Assembly: GCA_965369995.1 (NCBI GenBank) | Contig: CBDURO010000047.1 | Location: 1 to 10,953, forward strand | DNA: 10,953 nt | From: JAHJCW01 sp965369995 | GTDB lineage: Bacteria > Fidelibacterota > Marinisomatia > Marinisomatales > JAHJCW01 | Reading direction: 5' to 3' | Shown: positions 7,505-10,953 of the stretch, piece after piece | Numbering within the stretch: the first letter of the stretch is position 1 | How the letters are laid out: every line of letters begins with the position of its first letter | Made by a program: the position numbers and the translations under genes | Notes under the pieces: generated by a model | What the model was told of the DNA's origin: nothing | Database searches by the model: none | What the model saw: only the letters and a program-made list of their open reading frames with translations

Positions 7505-7937
7505 ATTGTTTATTATTTATTTTTTTCACGATAATCAATTCATTCATATTATTAGATTTTCTTGAATATTCCACTGAATCCATTAATGACTTTATTAGCG
7601 GAATACCTAAACCACCATTTTTATACTGAAGAAAATCTTGGTCTATTGAAAATGAGTCTTTTTCTAAAACTTCATACGCTTTACCATAATTTTTGACAAT
7701 CGCTTTAATGCTTTGGTTGTCGAAAATTAGTTCCAATTCGCATAAAGACTTATTTTTTATTTTCGTACCATAAAGGACTGCATTATGGCATGCTTCTAAA
7801 ATTGCCATTTCAAGAATATCAATCTCCTCATCGTTATTACAATAATGACGGCAGAAATTGATTATAGATTCCCGAACATGCTCCAGATCGTCGAAGCCAT
7901 TCATACAAATTTTTAACTTCGTTTTATTATCATCCAT
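7503..7937 (-). CDS. RsbW-like GHKL ATPase, putative anti-sigma factor/serine kinase
   Basis: The product (144 residues from ATG 7935-7937; a TTG at 7947-7949 would add four) is a single HATPase_c domain of RsbW/SpoIIAB type. Members bind a sigma factor and phosphorylate the STAS antagonist with ATP. Visible parts are the N box EACHNA (Glu48, Asn52), a G1 box reading VKNYGKAYE (83-85 in NYG) and a G2 region NGGLGIPLIKSLMDSVEY, close to RsbW's GGLGLYLI.TLMDEV. The G1 Asp that contacts adenine in this fold is Asn83 here, so ATP binding or kinase activity may be altered. The gene is followed at 10 bases by the STAS gene. No sigma factor gene is nearby, so its target is unknown. There is no clear Shine-Dalgarno at either start; the ATG is chosen because the domain needs no extra residues. 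Confidence 0.87.
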   Translation of the reverse strand: MDDNKTKLKICMNGFDDLEHVRESIINFCRHYCNNDEEIDILEMAILEACHNAVLYGTKIKNKSLCELELIFDNQSIKAIVKNYGKAYEVLEKDSFSIDQDFLQYKNGGLGIPLIKSLMDSVEYSRKSNNMNELIIVKKINNKQ

Positions 7938-8012
7938 TTGATAACTCAAATTAAGTACTGAAATTTATGTTTCGAGCACTCGTTATAACAAATGGAATCT
8001 TAACTATACAAT
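7938..8012 (-). promoter_or_regulatory. Candidate promoter/operator before the RsbW-STAS-SpoIIE-kinase-PP2C genes
   Basis: This is the longest gap inside the co-directional run (about 75 bases) and may carry an internal promoter. On the minus strand TTGTTA and TAAATT are separated by 18 bases, a weak -35/-10 pair. Between them sits a short palindrome CGAGCACTCG (7973-7982), which could bind a regulator. The motif quality is low and the call rests mainly on position. Confidence 0.25.
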
Positions 8013-8999
8013 TTAAATTAATTTTGATTGATAAATGTCATGTAAACGCAGGAGTCCGACACATTTATCATTTTTGTTTTCCAATACCGGTAAAACCGAT
8101 ATTTGCGAAATTCGATCTTCCATTAAAGTTACCGCATCTTGAAGCCGGGCATTGGAATAAATAAAGATTGGTTTTTTATTCATTACATCATTGACGAAAA
8201 GTTCATTAATATTACCATTTTGAGCGAAACCGCGACGCAAATCACCGTCGGTAATTATTCCAATTAATGTCTTAGAATTGTCTGAAACTATTGCAGCTCC
8301 CTGTGGTTTTTTAGTCATTAACAAAATTGTTTCTTTAAGACTTTGCTTTGGCGAGACAACTGCAACTTTATCCAAAGGAGTCATAATATCCTTAACTTGC
8401 AACTTAAGTCTTCTCCCCAAATTCCCACCGGGATGGAAGCGTGCAAAATCTTCCTGATTGAATTTTTTAGCAGTCATCATAACAGCGACTAAGGCATCAC
8501 CGATAGCCATTGTTACTGTTGTACTATTGGTTGGTACAACTCCCAATGGATCTGCTTCGGAGGATACAGTACTATCAAGAACAACATCGACCTTATCAGC
8601 TAATGGTGAATCCATATTACCAATAATTCCAATTAATGGAGAATTGAACTCACGAAGCAGCGGAATTAAACGTACAACTTCATCGGTTGCACCGCTTTTG
8701 GAAATAAGAATTGTAGGATCCCCAGGACGATAAATTCCCAAATCACCATGTAAGGCATCGCTTGCGTGCAAGAACACAGCTTGAGTTCCAGTACTACAGA
8801 AAGTGGCAACAATTTTCTGCCCAATCAAACCGGATTTTCCTACACCGCAAACAACAACTTTACCATCATGTTTTAATAATATCTTTGCCGCTTTTACAAC
8901 CGATTTATCAATGCGTTCAGCTACATCTATTAACTCCTGAGCTTCAGCTTTCAAAATATTTGAAGCAATTCCACTAAGTTTTGGAAGTGTTTTTTCCAT
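8013..8999 (-). CDS. kdsD: D-arabinose 5-phosphate isomerase (SIS plus two CBS domains)
   Basis: This enzyme interconverts ribulose 5-phosphate and arabinose 5-phosphate, the first step toward Kdo for lipopolysaccharide. The product has 328 residues, the usual length. An N-terminal SIS domain (about 35-175) is followed by two CBS domains (about 205-260 and 270-326). Residues matching those I recall as active in E. coli KdsD are present: Lys55 (CGVGKSG), His84 (LHGDLG), Glu107 (SGATDEV), Glu148 (SSEADPLG) and His189 (RFHPGG). The start is taken at ATG 8997-8999; a TTG two codons earlier (9003-9005) is possible and neither has a clear Shine-Dalgarno. It lies about 50 bases after the OsmC gene and about 75 before the RsbW-like gene. 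No kdsC, kdsA or kdsB is in the window. KpsF and GutQ are paralogues with the same reaction, so the exact symbol is a choice. Confidence 0.93.
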   Translation of the reverse strand: MEKTLPKLSGIASNILKAEAQELIDVAERIDKSVVKAAKILLKHDGKVVVCGVGKSGLIGQKIVATFCSTGTQAVFLHASDALHGDLGIYRPGDPTILISKSGATDEVVRLIPLLREFNSPLIGIIGNMDSPLADKVDVVLDSTVSSEADPLGVVPTNSTTVTMAIGDALVAVMMTAKKFNQEDFARFHPGGNLGRRLKLQVKDIMTPLDKVAVVSPKQSLKETILLMTKKPQGAAIVSDNSKTLIGIITDGDLRRGFAQNGNINELFVNDVMNKKPIFIYSNARLQDAVTLMEDRISQISVLPVLENKNDKCVGLLRLHDIYQSKLI

Positions 9000-9051
9000 A
9001 ATCAAGATTGTGCAATTTACACAAGCAATATAATTAGGAAAAAGTATTACC

Positions 9052-9441
9052 TTATGTAGTTGTAATAATGAATTGAGGGGGTTTCTCCATATGCTTTTTT
9101 ACTGCACATAAATTTGCCGCCTTAATTACTGCTTTTCTATACTTATCAGGAAAACCTTCGGGCAAGATTATATTTAGTTTTATTTCATCAATCATACCTG
9201 AGAATGGATTGAGATTCATTGATTGAATTATTTCCATGCCATTAGTATTAATATTGCGTTCTTGACAAAATCTCAAAACATAAATACCCGTACAGGTACC
9301 AATCGAAGATAAAAATACTGATAATGGCTCAGGTGCACTTTCTTCGCCGCCACTTATAAGAGCTTGGTCTGTTTTATGTGTAAAACCATCAAGTTCAGCA
9401 TTTACTTTTTTCCCGCCGGGAAAAGTAATTTTCATATCCAT
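9052..9441 (-). CDS. OsmC-family protein (YhfA-like), possible thiol peroxidase
   Basis: The 129-residue protein fits the OsmC/Ohr fold in size and motifs. Many members reduce organic hydroperoxides with two Cys residues. Here Cys50 lies in the sequence LSSIGTCTGIYVLRFCQER, with Cys59 in the same helix, and Cys112 lies in ANLCAVKKHMEKPP. Cys50 and Cys112 are at the positions of the usual redox pair. The short form and the CAVKKH ending resemble the YhfA subgroup, whose function is less certain than that of Ohr or OsmC. The protein should be cytoplasmic. The ATG at 9439-9441 has AGGA (9449-9452) seven bases upstream, and a TATAAT box lies further upstream, so this is probably the first gene of the long minus-strand transcript. 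Confidence 0.87.
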   Translation of the reverse strand: MDMKITFPGGKKVNAELDGFTHKTDQALISGGEESAPEPLSVFLSSIGTCTGIYVLRFCQERNINTNGMEIIQSMNLNPFSGMIDEIKLNIILPEGFPDKYRKAVIKAANLCAVKKHMEKPPQFIITTT

Positions 9442-9465
9442 TTATAAATCCTAAAATTCTTTTAT

Positions 9466-9471
9466 ATTATA
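9466..9471 (-). promoter_or_regulatory. Candidate -10 box for the OsmC-to-PP2C transcript
   Basis: A perfect TATAAT lies 25 bases upstream of the OsmC start on the minus strand. The -35 is unclear: TTGAAT (9486-9491) leaves only a 14-base spacer and TTGTAA (9493-9498) a 21-base one. The region is AT-rich, so a chance match is possible, but the position suits a promoter with a short 5' leader. Confidence 0.4.
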
Positions 9472-9503
9472 GAAGAAAGATTCAAATTCAAGTTACAAAT
9501 ATA

Positions 9504-9549
9504 GAGGTTAAGGTTTAGAGATTAGATTTCAGGGTTAAGTGTTAAGAGC
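9504..9549. repeat. Degenerate GGTTAAG/GGTTTAG word tract in the intergenic gap
   Basis: The plus strand carries GGTTAAG at 9506-9512 and 9533-9539, GGTTTAG at 9512-9518, GATTAGA at 9520-9526 and GTTAAG at 9541-9546. The words are spaced irregularly and have diverged. The composition is strongly strand-biased (few C on the plus strand). Together with the inverted repeat beside it, this fills most of the 168-bp gap 9442-9609, which has no gene. Confidence 0.5.
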
Positions 9550-9613
9550 AAGAAGTATTAATATGGTGACCATTAAATTAATGTCATATTTAATGCTCAA
9601 GTTCTTGTCTTAA
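9542..9613 (-). repeat. Long imperfect inverted repeat at the 3' end of the PAP2 gene
   Basis: Outer arms are TTAAGAGCAAGAA (9542-9554) and TTCTTGTCTTAA (9602-9613), complementary with one unpaired base. Inner arms are ATTAATATG (9557-9565) and CATATTTAAT (9585-9594), also with one bulge. The right arm overlaps the PAP2 stop codon (9610-9612), so the transcript of that gene would end in this structure. It lacks a following U-run, so it is not a standard intrinsic terminator; it may slow polymerase or protect the 3' end. Confidence 0.45.
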
Positions 9614-10353
9614 AGATTAAATGTGATATTAAATCCTTTACCACTAATTGTCATATTTGGTACATATTTTTTTTCTTGAAACGTTCTCGCAAATCCTCTG
9701 CCAATTATTGTACCCAAACCTGCTCCAACAATAACATCGCTTAAATAATGATCATTATCATTAATTCTGCTTATAGCTACTAATCCGGCAATCAAATAAG
9801 CTGCTGTACCAACCTTATGCCCATATAATTCATTTGCTACGGCTGCCACAGCAAAGCTGTGTGATGTATGTCCGGATGGCATAGAACGGTTACTACTACT
9901 GTTAGGTCTTTCTCTACCAATTAATTCTTTCAAAATAATAGTAGTAACCCCGTTTGCGATCAATGCAGAAGCTGCAAACTCCAATTTTTCCAGCATCTTA
10001 CGATTTGATTCATCCGTCGCTTTGGATGTTATTATTATAGATACAGGCAATAACCAAGCTGACCAAATTCCTCCATAAAGATCACCAAATTGTGAAACTC
10101 GGTTAGGTAACAGACCTTCCCTTTGTGTGTAATCTTGAACTTGATTGTCAATTTGATAGGCAAGTAAAGCTCCAATTCCAACCGTTCCCAAAATCAATAA
10201 ATTGGATTTTTGAGTAACAGAATTTTTCATTCCGTTAAATCCATATTCGGGAACACTTTTTACCCAAGTTGAAAATGATTCATATCGATCTTGCGAATAA
10301 ATTATATTTAGGAATACTACTGAAATAATAATTATTTTGATTATACGTAACAT
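9610..10353 (-). CDS. PAP2-family (type 2 phosphatidic acid) phosphatase with signal peptide
   Basis: The 247-residue protein has the three-part PAP2 signature: K142-x6-RP (to P150), SMPSGHTS with His162, and SR (195-196)-x5-H202-x3-D206. These residues form the phosphatase active site, usually placed on the outer side of the inner membrane. An N-terminal signal (residues 1-20, ending IIYS before Gln21) and further hydrophobic stretches (about 52-68, 97-110, 124-141, 184-195 and 207-219) fit a membrane or periplasmic enzyme. Possible substrates are undecaprenyl pyrophosphate, phosphatidate or lipid A phosphates; the sequence does not choose. Its C-terminus, a Gly-rich piece ending ITFNL, could be an extra beta strand. 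There is no Shine-Dalgarno at the ATG (10351-10353). It lies 42 bases after the hemerythrin gene and may be co-transcribed with it. Confidence 0.9.
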   Translation of the reverse strand: MLRIIKIIIISVVFLNIIYSQDRYESFSTWVKSVPEYGFNGMKNSVTQKSNLLILGTVGIGALLAYQIDNQVQDYTQREGLLPNRVSQFGDLYGGIWSAWLLPVSIIITSKATDESNRKMLEKLEFAASALIANGVTTIILKELIGRERPNSSSNRSMPSGHTSHSFAVAAVANELYGHKVGTAAYLIAGLVAISRINDNDHYLSDVIVGAGLGTIIGRGFARTFQEKKYVPNMTISGKGFNITFNL

Positions 10354-10395
10354 TAAATTATGATAGCAAAAATAAGCGTTAATTATCTGTGAAAA

Positions 10396-10953
10396 TTACT
10401 GTTTGCCGGGTGTAAAACAGCAATAGCCGATATTAGCGGATTCTTTACGCATCATCTTCCAACGACTTTTATCTGGGATCAATTTAACTGCTTGTGGGTA
10501 TAAAATACTTTCTTCGATATCAATATGTTTTTTAAGATCTTTAATAAGCTTACGGCTTACCGCTTGCAACTCTTTTTGGAATTCATCAAAAGAATTTGTA
10601 TAAATCCCATAAAGAGTGCGTTCTAATTTCCGTTTTAAGACGCCTAAATCGTCATGTTGTCTGCGAATTTCTTGAGACGGATCAAATTCTGCCATGCTAA
10701 CTAAACGTCGAATAAAGGTATGTTCTTCACGTATATGATGTTTTTCAGTTCTTAACAAATGTCCTGAGACTAATTGAAGATCCTTAAGGATTTCTTTCGA
10801 ATCATTAATTGATGTCTTCTTTTTGATATCTTGTGCTAATTTTTCTAACACTTTACAAAAATTTAAAATAACCTGATGCTCTTCCATAAGAGTACGGACG
10901 ACATGTTTTTTTGATAATGAATGATAAAATTCATTATCAATATTGAATTCTTG
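10396..10953 (-). CDS. Hemerythrin (HHE) domain protein, 5' end outside window
   Basis: The reading frame stays open through the right edge: 22 sense codons precede the Met at 10885-10887, with no ATG, GTG or TTG among them and no Shine-Dalgarno before that Met. The peptide before it (VVRTLMEEH) reads as the natural start of the first hemerythrin helix, so the true start is probably beyond the window. Counting from the internal Met, candidate di-iron ligands are His4, His50/His51 with Glu54/Glu55 (HHIREEH), His78 and His121-x3-Glu125 (HIDIEES). The domain binds O2, NO or senses iron/redox state in its family members; here the ligand is unknown. The tail W-x-MMRKESANIGYCCFTPG resembles the segment after the hemerythrin domain in DUF438-type proteins, so an upstream DUF438 or similar domain is possible. 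Confidence 0.85.
   Translation of the reverse strand, partial: QEFNIDNEFYHSLSKKHVVRTLMEEHQVILNFCKVLEKLAQDIKKKTSINDSKEILKDLQLVSGHLLRTEKHHIREEHTFIRRLVSMAEFDPSQEIRRQHDDLGVLKRKLERTLYGIYTNSFDEFQKELQAVSRKLIKDLKKHIDIEESILYPQAVKLIPDKSRWKMMRKESANIGYCCFTPGKQ
10911..10940. repeat. Perfect 12-bp inverted repeat with 6-base spacer
   Basis: TTGATAATGAAT (10911-10922) and ATTCATTATCAA (10929-10940) are exact reverse complements around GATAAA. If the hemerythrin gene starts at 10887, this would be an operator or 5'-UTR hairpin 24 bases upstream of the start. If the open frame is coding, it lies inside the gene. The spacing does not fit an FNR or CRP box, and the sequence does not fit the NsrR consensus as I recall it. 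Confidence 0.6.

Noticed and set aside
7420..7629. Plus-strand open frame across the STAS/RsbW junction
   Set aside because: It is antisense to two domain-supported genes and its hydrophobic composition is that of a reversed AT-rich coding strand.
8458..8977. Two plus-strand open frames opposite the arabinose-5-phosphate isomerase
   Set aside because: They mirror the SIS domain on the other strand; the isomerase has intact active-site residues and explains the open frames.
10911..10940. FNR-type site (TTGAT...ATCAA)
   Set aside because: The half-sites are 20 bases apart rather than the 4 of an FNR box, so only the inverted repeat itself is reported.

Overview
The window looks like an AT-rich chromosomal segment of a Gram-negative bacterium. 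A KpsF/KdsD-type arabinose-5-phosphate isomerase points to a Kdo-containing lipopolysaccharide. The style of the regulatory genes (Hanks-type kinase with TolB-like and TPR sections, plus a GAF-SpoIIE/STAS/RsbW partner-switching set) and the often weak Shine-Dalgarno signals suggest the Fibrobacterota-Chlorobiota-Bacteroidota neighbourhood, for example Neomarinimicrobiota, Ignavibacteria or Calditrichota. That placement is a judgement of style, not a proof. No rRNA, tRNA, CRISPR array, insertion sequence or integrase was seen.

Left part, plus strand (1-1990): two paralogous secreted or envelope proteins lie in tandem. The first is cut by the left edge. It has six complete DxDGDGxID calcium-loop-like motifs in a 174-bp tandem repeat, then a C-terminal domain of alternating hydrophobic and glycine-rich strands. 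A strong hairpin terminator follows. The second has a signal peptide and a LysM domain, then the same C-terminal domain, but one in-frame TAA (1454-1456) splits it, so it is called a pseudogene by nonsense mutation.

Middle part, minus strand (9441 down to 2000): seven genes run in the same direction with mostly short gaps. In transcription order they are an OsmC-family protein, the arabinose-5-phosphate isomerase, an RsbW-like anti-sigma kinase, an RsbV-like STAS protein, a GAF-SpoIIE phosphatase (RsbU/RsbP-like), a 1036-residue membrane Ser/Thr kinase with a TolB-like/TPR section, and a stand-alone PP2C phosphatase. The last five form a phospho-signalling cluster. By analogy to sigma-B control, the SpoIIE phosphatase would dephosphorylate the STAS protein, which would then pull the RsbW-like protein off a target. 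No sigma factor lies in the window, so the output is unknown. The eukaryotic-type kinase and PP2C form a second writer/eraser pair in the same probable transcript. Two key positions deviate: the RsbW-like protein has Asn for the ATP-lid Asp of the G1 box, and the STAS protein has Gly for the Asp before its presumed phospho-Ser.

Right part, minus strand (10953 down to 9610): a hemerythrin-domain protein, whose reading frame runs open through the right edge, is followed by an exported or membrane PAP2-type phosphatase. A 168-bp gene-free gap (9442-9609) separates these from the signalling operon. It holds a TATAAT box, a degenerate GGTTAAG-word tract and a long imperfect inverted repeat.
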